From NCBI GenBank assembly GCA_016789755.1, contig JAEUQG010000099.1, positions 1 to 60,845 of the forward strand: DNA of 60,845 nucleotides, read 5' to 3'. The stretch comes from Bryobacterales bacterium. GTDB taxonomy: Bacteria; Acidobacteriota; Terriglobia; Bryobacterales; Bryobacteraceae. The translations under genes were made by a program, and so were the position numbers. Below the pieces are notes generated by a model that ran no database searches, was not told the DNA's origin, and saw only the letters and a program-made list of their open reading frames with translations. Below, piece after piece: positions 44,842-53,600 of this stretch (position 1 is the first letter of the stretch; each line of letters starts with the position of its first letter).

Positions 44842-46238
44842 TGCACGATAGACTTCCGTTGGACATGAGCGGCGAGGAGTTTCGCCGTCTGGGCTACCGG
44901 TTGGTGGACCTGCTAGCGGAGTTCGTGGATGAACTCCGCGATGTGGACTTGACTCCGGGGGAATCGCCGGCGGAAGTGCGGGCCGCCCTGGGTTCGGCCC
45001 CGCTGCCGTCTTCTGGGGCGCCTGCCGCGCAAGTGTTGGAGGAAGCCTGGCGCTTACTTCGCGGGCATTCCCTGTTCAGCGGCCATCCCCGCTTTGCCGG
45101 ATACGTGATTTCGTCGGCGGCGCCGCTGGGCGCTCTGGCGGACCTAATGGCGGCAGGGCTCAATCCGAACGTGGGAGCTTGGAAATTGTCGCCCATGGCG
45201 ACGGAGATGGAACTGCAGGCGGTACGCTGGATCGCCGAACTGCTGGGCTTTCCCGCCGATTGCGATGGACTGCTGGTGAGCGGCGGAAACATGGCGAACT
45301 TCATCGGCTTCCTGGCAGCCCGGGGGCGCGAACCTCGGCAGAGATTGCGGGTCTATGCATCGCGGGAGACCCATACGTGGCTGGAGAAAGCGGCGGACCT
45401 GTTCGGCGATGTCGCCGTGCGTTCCATCGGCGTCGATGAAGTCTACCGCATGGATTGCAGCGAATTGGAGCGGCGCATTGCACAGGACAAGGCAGAGGGC
45501 GAGACGCCGTTTCTCATTGTGGCTTCGGCCGGCACCGTGAGTACCGGCGCCGTCGATCCGCTGGCGCGGCTGCGGCAGATTGCCGACGCCAACGGACTGT
45601 GGCTGCATGTGGATGGAGCCTACGGCGCCCCTGCGGCGGCGCTCGATGAGGCGAGTGAGGATCTGCGGGCGGTAGGGTCGGCCGATTCCATCGCCGTCGA
45701 TCCTCACAAGTGGCTGTATACGCCAGTGGAAGCCGGATGCGTGCTGGTGCGGCGCCCTGGGGCGCTGCGGGCCACATTCGATCATTCACCCGTTTATTAC
45801 CGGTTCGAGGAAGACGGCGCTCCAGTGAATTTCTACCAACTGGGATTGCAGAATTCGCGCGGCTTCCGGGCCCTGAAGGTTTGGATGCAGATGAAGTGCG
45901 CCGGGCGCGAGGGATTGCTGCGCATGATCGGTCACGACATGGCGATGGCGCGGTTGTTCGCCTCGCTGGTGCTGGCTGAGCCTCAATTGGAGTTGATGGC
46001 CTCGGGGTTGAGTATCGTAGTGTTCCGGTTTCTTGGCAACGGAGTCGTCAGCGAGGACGAATTGAACCGCGCGAATGCCGCCCTGCTCGACCGGGTACAG
46101 GCGAGCGGGGAGTTGTTCCTCTCCAATGCCGTTCTCGAGGGCCGTTTCGCTCTGCGGATGTGCTTTGTCAACTTCCGCACAACCGAGGAGGATGTACGGA
46201 GAATGGTCGCGGATATCTTGCGGCTGGGGTACGCGTGA
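44841..46238 (+). CDS. Group II PLP-dependent decarboxylase
   Basis: 465 residues of the aromatic-L-amino-acid decarboxylase/glutamate decarboxylase group. The internal-aldimine Lys is Lys290 in AVDPHKWLYTPVEAGCVLV; the PLP-ring His is in SRETHTWLEKAADL, and the Asp that pairs with the pyridine N is in WLHVDGAYGAPA. Products would be an amine (tryptamine, tyramine, phenylethylamine or similar) and CO2. It is translationally coupled to sulfatase 1 by a one-base overlap, an odd pairing with no obvious metabolic logic. The exact amino acid substrate cannot be told. Confidence 0.88.
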   Translation: MHDRLPLDMSGEEFRRLGYRLVDLLAEFVDELRDVDLTPGESPAEVRAALGSAPLPSSGAPAAQVLEEAWRLLRGHSLFSGHPRFAGYVISSAAPLGALADLMAAGLNPNVGAWKLSPMATEMELQAVRWIAELLGFPADCDGLLVSGGNMANFIGFLAARGREPRQRLRVYASRETHTWLEKAADLFGDVAVRSIGVDEVYRMDCSELERRIAQDKAEGETPFLIVASAGTVSTGAVDPLARLRQIADANGLWLHVDGAYGAPAAALDEASEDLRAVGSADSIAVDPHKWLYTPVEAGCVLVRRPGALRATFDHSPVYYRFEEDGAPVNFYQLGLQNSRGFRALKVWMQMKCAGREGLLRMIGHDMAMARLFASLVLAEPQLELMASGLSIVVFRFLGNGVVSEDELNRANAALLDRVQASGELFLSNAVLEGRFALRMCFVNFRTTEEDVRRMVADILRLGYA

Positions 46239-46253
46239 TATCGTTGTGGGTAG

Positions 46254-46952
46254 ATGAGAATCCTCGTCATCGAAGACGAAAAACGTATCGCTGACTTTTT
46301 GTCGCGAGGTCTGGAGAGCGCCGGCTATGCCGTCGATGTGGCGCACGCCGGGCAGAACGGACTCGATCTGCTGCATCAGGCCGACTACGACCTTCTGGTG
46401 CTCGATTTGAACCTGCCCGACATGGATGGACTGGACGTGCTCGAAAAGGTGCGCAACCGGAAGATGTCGCCCCCGGTACTGATCCTGAGCGCACGCAACG
46501 CCGTCGATGACCGGGTGAAGGGACTCGAATTGGGCGCCGACGATTACCTGGTGAAACCCTTCGCATTTGTGGAACTGCTCGCTCGCGTGCGCGCTCTGCT
46601 GCGCCGCGGACAACCGATTCCGGAGCGGCTCCAGGTGGGCGATCTGGTGCTCGATTGCATCCGGCGCAAGGTGACCCGCAGCGGGCATCCGATTGAACTG
46701 GCCCCGAAAGAATTCAGCATTCTCGAATACATGATGCGCAACCCCGGCCGCCCCTTGAGCCGCACAATGATCGTCGAGCACGTGTGGGATATGGACTACG
46801 ACGGTCTCACGAACATCGTCGATGTCTATATCCGCCACCTGCGGACAAAAATCGACGAGAACGCAACTTCCCGCCTGATTCATACGGTGCGGGGCATCGG
46901 ATACATGCTGGATCTGCCGGAACGGGCGGCGGAAAAAGCAGCGGAGATCTAA
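46254..46952 (+). CDS. OmpR/PhoB-family response regulator
   Basis: 232 residues: receiver with Asp51 (LLVLDLNLPDMDGLDV), acidic pair in ILVIEDEKRIADF and Lys in DDYLVKPFAF; winged-helix output with RPLSRTMIVEHVWDMDYD, VDVYIRHLRTKID and IHTVRGIGYML. It should bind DNA when phosphorylated by the kinase encoded 5 bases downstream. TATCGT ends 9 bases before the ATG. The set resembles CusR/QseB-type regulators, but the signal is unknown. Confidence 0.95.
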   Translation: MRILVIEDEKRIADFLSRGLESAGYAVDVAHAGQNGLDLLHQADYDLLVLDLNLPDMDGLDVLEKVRNRKMSPPVLILSARNAVDDRVKGLELGADDYLVKPFAFVELLARVRALLRRGQPIPERLQVGDLVLDCIRRKVTRSGHPIELAPKEFSILEYMMRNPGRPLSRTMIVEHVWDMDYDGLTNIVDVYIRHLRTKIDENATSRLIHTVRGIGYMLDLPERAAEKAAEI

Positions 46953-46957
46953 CCCCG

Positions 46958-48424
46958 GTGGCGAAGCCGAGGCTTTCGTTCCTGCGCGGTCTGCGCTTCC
47001 GCCTGACGCTGGCCAATGGCATTTTTCTCGTCGGTCTGCTGGTCTTTCTGGGCCTGTTCTTTCGTGGTGTATTGAGTCTGATTCTGGACAATCAGATCCG
47101 CGATATTCTGGACGAGGAATGGTATGCGGTGAAGGGCTACCTGATCATCCACCGCGGCGAGCCCGAGTGGCGCTACGACCCGGAGGATCGAGAAGAAGAG
47201 CTGATCGTGAAGCGCATGCAGCAGGTCTTTTTCCTCGCCGACGCCAAGGGCAGGAAGATCACTGCTTCGGAGACCTTCCTGGATCTGGGCTTGGTGGCGG
47301 AACCCGATGTGGTGGCCGCACTGGCATCGAAGCAGCCCTACTGGCTGGAGAAGCGCTCCTCGGCGGGGGAGTTATTCCGCATCCGCGGAGGCATGTTCGT
47401 CGACGACGACAACAAGGCCTACTTCGTGGCGATCGGGCGCTCCAAGGCGGCCAGCGAAGCGATCCTGGCGGAATTCACGCGCGACTACCAACGGCTGCTG
47501 CCGGCGTTCATTCTCAGCGGGTGCCTGCTGGGCTGGCTCGTAGCTGGACGGGCAATCCGGCCCGTGCATGAACTGGCCCGCACCGCCGAACGGGTATCGG
47601 GCGACAATCTCAGCCTGCGCATCCCCTCGCGCGGTTCCGGCGACGAACTGGACAACTTGATCCGCACCTTCAACAGCATGGTGGAGCGGCTGGAAAGCAG
47701 CTTCCAGATGACGCGGCAGTTCAACGCCGATGTGTCCCACGAATTGCGCACGCCGCTCACGGCGATTCGCGGGCAGTTAGAGGTGGCCCTGTTCACGGCA
47801 AAAACGAAAGAACAGTACCGCGAGGCTATGATCAACGCGCTCGAAGATGTAGAGCGGCTTTCGCAGACCGTGCGTGCAATGCTGCTGTTGTCGCAGGCCG
47901 AAGGTGGGCAACTGGCGCTGCAGCGAACGGTGTTCGATCTGGCGGAGGTGACACGGGACATCGTCGATGAGTTCCAAATTCCCGCCGAAGAGGCTCGCGT
48001 CGAAGTGGTGTGCGAGTCTGACAGCGCCGTAGGGATTGAAGCGGACCGCATTCAAATAGAACGGCTGCTGAACAATCTCTTGTCGAACGCCGTGAAGTAT
48101 ACGCCCAGCGGGGGCAAAGTGGTGGCTCGCGTCAACAGCCGGGGAGAGGAAGTCGTACTGGAAGTGGAGGACACGGGAATGGGGATCGGCGCGGATCATC
48201 TGCCTCACATTTTCGACCGCTTCTATCGAGTGCCCGGAGCGTCGAAGGAAAAGCAGGGGCTCGGGCTGGGCCTCAGCTTTGTAGCGTGGATTGTGAAGGC
48301 GCATGGCGGGTCAATCCAGGCCGATAGCGCGGTGGGTAAAGGCACACGGTTCACGATCGTAATTCCGGCGGGGGCCAGGGCAGGGGCGCAGGAAGCAACA
48401 TCGCCGGCCCTGCAGCGAAGCTGA
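46958..48424 (+). CDS. Sensor histidine kinase paired with the upstream regulator
   Basis: 488 residues from GTG with GGAG upstream. Two membrane helices (about 17-45 and 182-202) flank a periplasmic sensor of about 135 residues; HAMP follows (AIRPVHELARTAERVSGDNL), then HisKA with His261 (VSHELRTPLTAIRGQLE), N-box RLLNNLLSNAVKYTP, VEDTGMGIG and QGLGLGLSFVAWIVKAHGG. It forms a classic two-component pair with the PhoB-type regulator. An ATG further upstream lies inside the regulator gene and is rejected. Confidence 0.94.
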   Translation: MAKPRLSFLRGLRFRLTLANGIFLVGLLVFLGLFFRGVLSLILDNQIRDILDEEWYAVKGYLIIHRGEPEWRYDPEDREEELIVKRMQQVFFLADAKGRKITASETFLDLGLVAEPDVVAALASKQPYWLEKRSSAGELFRIRGGMFVDDDNKAYFVAIGRSKAASEAILAEFTRDYQRLLPAFILSGCLLGWLVAGRAIRPVHELARTAERVSGDNLSLRIPSRGSGDELDNLIRTFNSMVERLESSFQMTRQFNADVSHELRTPLTAIRGQLEVALFTAKTKEQYREAMINALEDVERLSQTVRAMLLLSQAEGGQLALQRTVFDLAEVTRDIVDEFQIPAEEARVEVVCESDSAVGIEADRIQIERLLNNLLSNAVKYTPSGGKVVARVNSRGEEVVLEVEDTGMGIGADHLPHIFDRFYRVPGASKEKQGLGLGLSFVAWIVKAHGGSIQADSAVGKGTRFTIVIPAGARAGAQEATSPALQRS

Positions 48425-48681
48425 GGGCGGCGGCGCTACTGGTTGCTTCGTGTAGCGTGAAACAATGCGACAAGGTCCGATGCAGCCGAATCGAAGGCCC
48501 ACGCATCGACGATTTGCGATGATTCCCCACAGTAGAAACGGGTCAACCGCGTATCGGGCAACTGCGGCGCGGAGCCTGTGCCCGTGGTCACGGCGGCGGG
48601 AACATCGATAAGAGAGCGAGTCATCTGAATTCGGGGTACTCCTGTCTATCAGGATTGCCGAAACCCAGCCATTAGAAAATT

Positions 48682-48735
48682 GGACGGATGCCTCAGCGGG
48701 TAGGGGAAACCTCCCGATTACGATGAGGCGCGTCC
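48682..48735 (+). other. Two-part stem-loop element of unknown role
   Basis: GGACG pairs with CGTCC and GCCTCA with TGAGGC, forming an outer stem of 5 plus 6 bp separated by a small internal loop. Inside it, CGGG-t-AGG pairs with CCTCCCG around GGAAA. There is no T tract, so it is not a normal terminator. It lies before the next gene's candidate -10, so would belong to the kinase transcript tail or an independent RNA. I do not recognise a known riboswitch. Confidence 0.35.
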
Positions 48736-48736
48736 G

Positions 48737-48750
48737 TACTGCGTACAGTA
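48737..48750. promoter_or_regulatory. Operator-like inverted repeat TACTG-CGTA-CAGTA
   Basis: Five-base arms around CGTA, centred about 20 bases before the candidate -10 of the enolase-family gene, where a -35 would lie. The position suits a repressor or activator site. Role inferred from position only. Confidence 0.3.
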
Positions 48751-48760
48751 GCCCCGGTGG

Positions 48761-48766
48761 TACTAT
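48761..48766 (+). promoter_or_regulatory. Candidate -10 (TACTAT) for the enolase-family gene
   Basis: TACTAT ends 7 bases before the ATG that opens the Tat-like signal. It supports that start over in-frame codons upstream and predicts a leaderless message. Confidence 0.45.
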
Positions 48767-48773
48767 GCTCTGC

Positions 48774-49973
48774 ATGATGCGCCGCAGAGAGTTCCTCGCC
48801 TTCTTTGCCGCCGCGGCGGCTCCCTTTCAATCGCAAGCTCAGCGAAAGACAGGCCGGCTCAAAATCACCGGCTTGCAGGTGGTCAATCTGAAGGTGATTC
48901 GTGAGACCGGAACAATGGAGGCCGCCTGGGATCCGGGCAATCCGAGAAAGTATTTCGCCGGTGGAGGTTCGGTGGTCCAGATCCACACCGATCAGGGTTT
49001 GGTGGGGATCGGCCCCGGCGTGGATGAGGCGCTGCTGGCAGCGGCGAAAGCTCAGTTGGTGGGCAAGGATCCATTCGATACCGAACAACATGCCGGAAGG
49101 TTGCGCTACTACGCGGGAGGCGTGTCGTATCGGGGCGGGGCCAACATCGATATCGCCCTATGGGACCTCATCGGCAAGGCGTGCGGCGAACCGCTCTACA
49201 AGCTCTGGGGCGGCGCCAAGGACCGCGTGATCCCGTATGCCAGCATGATCAAATTAGGAACGCCGGAAGAGCGGGCAGCGCTGGCGGGCAAACTCGCCGC
49301 GGATGGGTTTCAGGCCATCAAGCTGCGCCTGCACCATGAATCGATGAAAGAAGATTTGCGCACCGTGGAGACCGTCCGCAAAGCAACGGGCGGCAAGATG
49401 ACGATCATGGTGGATGCCAACCAGGCGCAGTCGTCCGGCAACTGGCAGCCCGGTGTGCTGTGGGATTTCCGGCGCGCGCTGGAAACCGCAAAGGAATTAG
49501 AACGAATGGGTGTCTACTTCCTGGAAGAGCCGCTGCAGCGCTACGAGTTCGCGAAACTGGCGGAACTGAACCGGCAACTGAGCATGCCGTTAGCAGGCGG
49601 AGAGAACAATCGCGGCATGCATGAGTTTCTGCAGATGTGTACGGATGGCGTCTACGACATTCTGCAGCCGGAACCTTTGGTGATGGAAGGGATCACTGGG
49701 CTGCGGAAAATCGGTGCCCTGGCGGAGGCTTTCGGCAAGCGCATCATGCCCCATCATGGCGGTGGGAACATCGGAACCATCGCCACGTTGCATCTGGTGG
49801 CCTCCTGGCCGCACGCTCCCTACTGGGAGCTGTTGCACGATCCGCCGGTAGGGGCTTATGAGAACCGCTTTGCGATCTTCCGCAATCCCCCCAAGGTGGG
49901 GCGCGATGGTTGGATGGAATTGCCGCAGGGCGCCGGGCTGGGAGTGGAGATCGACCCCTCGCTGATTGTTTGA
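48774..49973 (+). CDS. Exported enolase-superfamily (mandelate racemase-like) enzyme
   Basis: 399 residues beginning MMRRREFLAFFAAAAAP, a Tat-like signal. The N-terminal capping domain ends near GPGVDEALLAAAK; the barrel carries KLRLH (catalytic strand 2), Asp in MVDANQAQ, Glu in YFLEEPL, Glu in AGGENN and His-His in MPHHGGG, so the three metal ligands and a His base appear present. Members dehydrate or epimerise sugar acids, usually in the cytoplasm; the signal suggests periplasmic action here. It follows the folded intergenic region and precedes the ADOP remnant. Confidence 0.82.
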   Translation: MMRRREFLAFFAAAAAPFQSQAQRKTGRLKITGLQVVNLKVIRETGTMEAAWDPGNPRKYFAGGGSVVQIHTDQGLVGIGPGVDEALLAAAKAQLVGKDPFDTEQHAGRLRYYAGGVSYRGGANIDIALWDLIGKACGEPLYKLWGGAKDRVIPYASMIKLGTPEERAALAGKLAADGFQAIKLRLHHESMKEDLRTVETVRKATGGKMTIMVDANQAQSSGNWQPGVLWDFRRALETAKELERMGVYFLEEPLQRYEFAKLAELNRQLSMPLAGGENNRGMHEFLQMCTDGVYDILQPEPLVMEGITGLRKIGALAEAFGKRIMPHHGGGNIGTIATLHLVASWPHAPYWELLHDPPVGAYENRFAIFRNPPKVGRDGWMELPQGAGLGVEIDPSLIV

Positions 49974-50071
49974 TAGCTGGCAGCAAATCCTGGAAACGAA
50001 CAGTCTTGGCCGGCCGCGTACGGCATATGCAAGGGGGGTAGCAGGCGTGCATACGCAATTGCGGTGCATCC

Positions 50072-50657
50072 ATGCGGACAATCTTGCAGGATCTTCGATA
50101 CGGGCTCCGGTTCTTCCTGGAAAGCCCTTCGCTGACTGCGACCGCGGTCCTGACCATGGCGCTGGGCATTGCCGCCAACACGACAGTGTTCGGTTGGATT
50201 GACGGGCTGCAGCGGCACCCCTATCCGGGAGTGGATGAAAAGGCACAGCTCCAACGGGGCAAGATTTCCAAGGCCAGTTGCATTCCTCAAGAGCCCGCAC
50301 AGGCCGGGGCGGCCCCCAGCATGTTCAGGAACTCGTGTGCCGCAGGTAGACCCGGCGCGTTGTGCGGGCGAGTTCCTCAAAAGCCCGCACAGGCCGGGGC
50401 GGCCCCCAGCATGTTCAGAAACTCGTGTGCCGCGGGTAGACCCGGCGCGTTGTGCGGGCGTGTTCCTCAAAAGCCCGCACAGGCCGCGCGCGGCCCCCAG
50501 CACGTTGAGAAACTCGTGTGCCGCAGGTAGACCCGGCGCGTTGTGCGGGCGAGTTCAAAAGCATCGCAGGCTGCTGGCGGCGACGGCCGGAGCCTGTTAC
50601 CTGCCCGCGCGCCGCGCCACACAGGTCGATCCAATGGAAACCCTGAGAGCCGGGTAG
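50072..50657 (+). pseudogene. ADOP-type MacB permease remnant, middle replaced by repeats
   Basis: The start MRTILQDLRYGLRFFLESPS followed by LTATAVLTMALGIAANTTVF is the N-terminal membrane segment of acidobacterial duplicated orphaned permeases (about 800 residues). The last codons read ACYLPARRATQVDPMETLRAG, the standard ADOP C-terminus. Everything between (the rest of both FtsX modules) is gone, replaced by about three 90-base repeats. The two ends lie in frames that differ by one base; the third repeat unit has one extra base, which accounts for the shift, so the array was once read through in one frame. CGCAATTGCG flanked by two GTGCAT copies sits just upstream. Confidence 0.8.
50283..50562 (+). 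repeat. Tandem repeat, 90-91 bases, 3.1 copies
   Basis: Units begin at 50283, 50373 and 50463 (90, 90 and 91 bases), with a 9-base partial fourth at 50554. Copies differ at only a few positions; unit 3 has an extra base in its GC-rich core. Each unit starts TTCCTCAA and contains GCCCGCACA near its left end and TGTGCGGGC near its right end, so each could fold into a long hairpin. There are no spacers, so it is not CRISPR. It looks like a minisatellite built from a palindromic element. Confidence 0.9.
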
Positions 50658-50680
50658 GACGCGAGCCTCCGAGGGCTTGA

Positions 50681-50686
50681 TAAGAT
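50681..50686 (+). promoter_or_regulatory. Candidate -10 (TAAGAT) for the PSCyt/PSD1 gene
   Basis: TAAGAT ends 7 bases before the ATG, with no clear -35 and no Shine-Dalgarno sequence. It would drive the PSCyt/PSD1, DUF1501 and perhaps later genes. Confidence 0.4.
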
Positions 50687-50693
50687 ACTCAGC

Positions 50694-53600
50694 ATGCGGA
50701 AATGGATGCTGGCCCTATGCGGCTCGGCAATGGCGATGGCACAGGGTCCCGAAGGATTCTTTGAGAAGAACGTGCGTCCGTTGTTCATTGCCAAATGCAA
50801 TGGATGCCACGGAGGCGCGAATCCGGCGGGCGGATTGTCCTTGTTGACGCGCGAAGCCTTGCTCAAAGGCGGATCGCGCGGCCCGTCGGTGGTGGCAGGC
50901 AACCCCGCCGGGAGCCTGCTGATGAAAGCCGTGATGCATACCGCCGGAACGTTGCGCATGCCTCCGGGGCCGAAGTTGACCGACGCCGAGTTGGCCAATC
51001 TCACGCAGTGGATTAACCAGGGCGCGGTCTGGGGTTCGTCCGCTGTGAAGGACGCCAAGGCGGAGACGGCGAAATACTGGTCGTTCGTTGCCCCGCTGGC
51101 GGCGAAGCCTCCGGCCGCTGGGGCGTGGGCAAAGAACCCCATCGACGCGTTCGTTCTGGCGAAATTGCAGGAGAAGGGCTTGAAACCTGCCGCGCCCGCC
51201 GACAAACGCACACTGATCCGCCGCGCCACCTACGATTTGACGGGCATGCCGCCCACTCCGGAAGAAGTGAAGGTTTTCCTTGCCGACGATTCGCCGCGCG
51301 CCTTCGAGGACGTGGTGGAGCGCCTGCTGGCATCGCCCCGCTATGGCGAGCGCTGGGGGCGCCACTGGCTGGATGTGGCGCGCTATGCCGACTCCAACGG
51401 CCTGGATGAGAACCTGGTCTACAAGAATGCGTTCCGTTATCGCGACTACGTGATTCAGGCGTTCAACAAGGACAAACCGTACGACAGGTTCGTGCAGGAA
51501 CAACTCGCCGGCGATCTTCTGCCCGACACCGGTGATCTAAAGACAACCTTCGAACGCTGGACGGCCACCGGATTTCTTTCTCTCGGAGCGAAGATGCTCG
51601 CTGAAGACGACCCGGTGAAAATGGAAGTAGATATCATTGACGAGCAGATCGACACCCTCGGAAAGACTTTCCTGGGACTGACGCTCGGTTGCGCGCGCTG
51701 CCACGATCACAAGTTCGATCCCATTCCGCAGGCCGACTATTATTCGCTGGCGGGCATCTTCAAAAGCACGAAGACCATGGAGAACTTCAAGGTGGTGGCG
51801 AAATGGCATGAGCACGTGCTGGCCCCGAAAGAAGATCGGGACCGCCTGGATGCGCACTTGGCGAAAATCGAAGCCAAGAACAAAGAGATCGGGAAAATTA
51901 CCCGCGGCGAGAATGAGAAGCTAACCAGGGCGGCGAAGCAGAAGGTCGGCGCATACCTGCTGGCGGCTCACGAAGTTCGTGAGACTCCGGCCCTGCAGCC
52001 GCTGCCGGCCGATGCAAGAGTGCTGATCGAACGCGACGCCTCCTCCTTCGACAACGGCAACGCAGCCAAACCAGTGGAGCCGAAGAAGCCCAATGTACCC
52101 AAGGGCGCCAAGGGGCCGTTCTATGCCGAGTACAAGGTGACCGTGGAAGCGGCCGGGGATTACCAGGTGGAACTGCGCGATGAGGAGCGCGGAGCCGGCA
52201 CTGCCGACCTTTCTATAGGCGGCGTGTTAGTGAAGAAGGGCGAAGGCGCGGTGCAGAATCGCGAAGCCTCGCCCGATGCGGGCGGTTGGGCGCCGTTAGG
52301 CATCTTCCGGCTCGCCCAGGGCGAGAATGTGCTCCGGCTGCAGCATAAGAATCGTTTCCCCTATTTTTCCAGGATGCGCATTGCCGCAAGCCCGCTGGCG
52401 GCGGGCAAGGCTGCTCCGCGCACGCTGGTCCAGATCGCGCGGCACTACGATATCAACCCGAGCATTTTGGAACAAATGGTGGAGCACCTGGAGCGATCCA
52501 ACGGCGCTGCGGCGTCTGTGCTGTATGCGTTCGAGAATTTCGGCAAACAGCGGCCCGCGGGAGAATGGACATCGCCCGCTGCGAAATTATTGGAAGGCTT
52601 CACCGGCGGAACGCGCCAGGCGTTGGCCGATCGCTACCAGACGTTGTTTGGCGAAGTCGCCGAAAGTGCGCCCGAAGGCGATGACGCGCGTAAAGCATTG
52701 CGGGAATTGTTGACCGAGAAGTTCGGGCCATTCCGCGCTCCCGATGACGCTCGTGAGTATTACGCCCCCTCAGCGCTGAACGATTTGGCGCGGCTCGAAG
52801 AAGAACGGAAGACCCTCGAACAAGCCACTCCGGAGTTTCCACAAGCGATGGGCGTGCGCGATGGAGACAAGATCACCGACCTGCCAATACATCTGCGCGG
52901 CAGCCACATCAACCTCGGCCAGATGGTGCCGCGGCGCTTTCCACGCGCACTGGCCGGAGAGAATCAGCCGCCGCTGGGCCCCAACACCAGCGGACGTTTG
53001 CAACTGGCGCAGTGGCTGACCGGCAAGGACCATCCGCTCACGGCGCGGGTAATGGTGAATCGTATCTGGCGCTGGCATTTCGGGCGCGGCATTGTCCCCT
53101 CGACGGATAACTTCGGACGCCTGGGCGAAAAGCCTGTGAATCAGCCCTTGTTGGACTGGCTGGCCGTGCGCTTCGTCGAGCAAGGCTGGAGCATCAAGGC
53201 CATGCACCGTCTGATCATGGCGTCGAACACCTACCGGATGTCGAGCACGTACGATGAGCGAAGCTTTGAAACCGATCCCGAAAATACGCTCCAATGGCGG
53301 TTCAACCGCAAGCGGCTGGAGGCGGAATCGGTGCGCGATGCGATCGTCACGGTTTCCGGTGGCATGCATCTGGTAGACGGCGGCTCCATCCTCACTTACA
53401 AGGACCGCCAGTATGTGGCCAATACTTCCAAACGCGGAGGCGTCGATTATGACCGGCCGATCCGCGCGGTGTATCTGCCGGTAGTGCGCAGTTCGATGTA
53501 TGAGCTCTTCACCGCGTTCGATCTTCCCGACCCTTCAGTGCCGCAGGGCGACCGCAATGCGTCGGTGATTGCGCCACAGGCGTTGTTCATGATGAACGGA

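Larger units (their letters stand above)
48425..48773. other. 349-base intergenic region
   Basis: The only stretch over 300 bases without a supported gene. It holds a folded element and an inverted repeat, listed separately, and a candidate -10 for the next gene. A 62-codon minus-strand frame (48624 to 48436) begins MTRSLIDVPAAVTT with AGGAG 14 bases upstream; I recognise no family and treat it as possible but unsupported. Confidence 0.5.

Noticed and set aside
48436..48624. 62-codon minus-strand protein gene
   Set aside because: No recognisable family, distant SD, and no conserved features; left as a possibility in the gap description.
50283..50562. CRISPR array
   Set aside because: Units are contiguous with no spacers, the repeat is 90 bases, and no cas genes are nearby.
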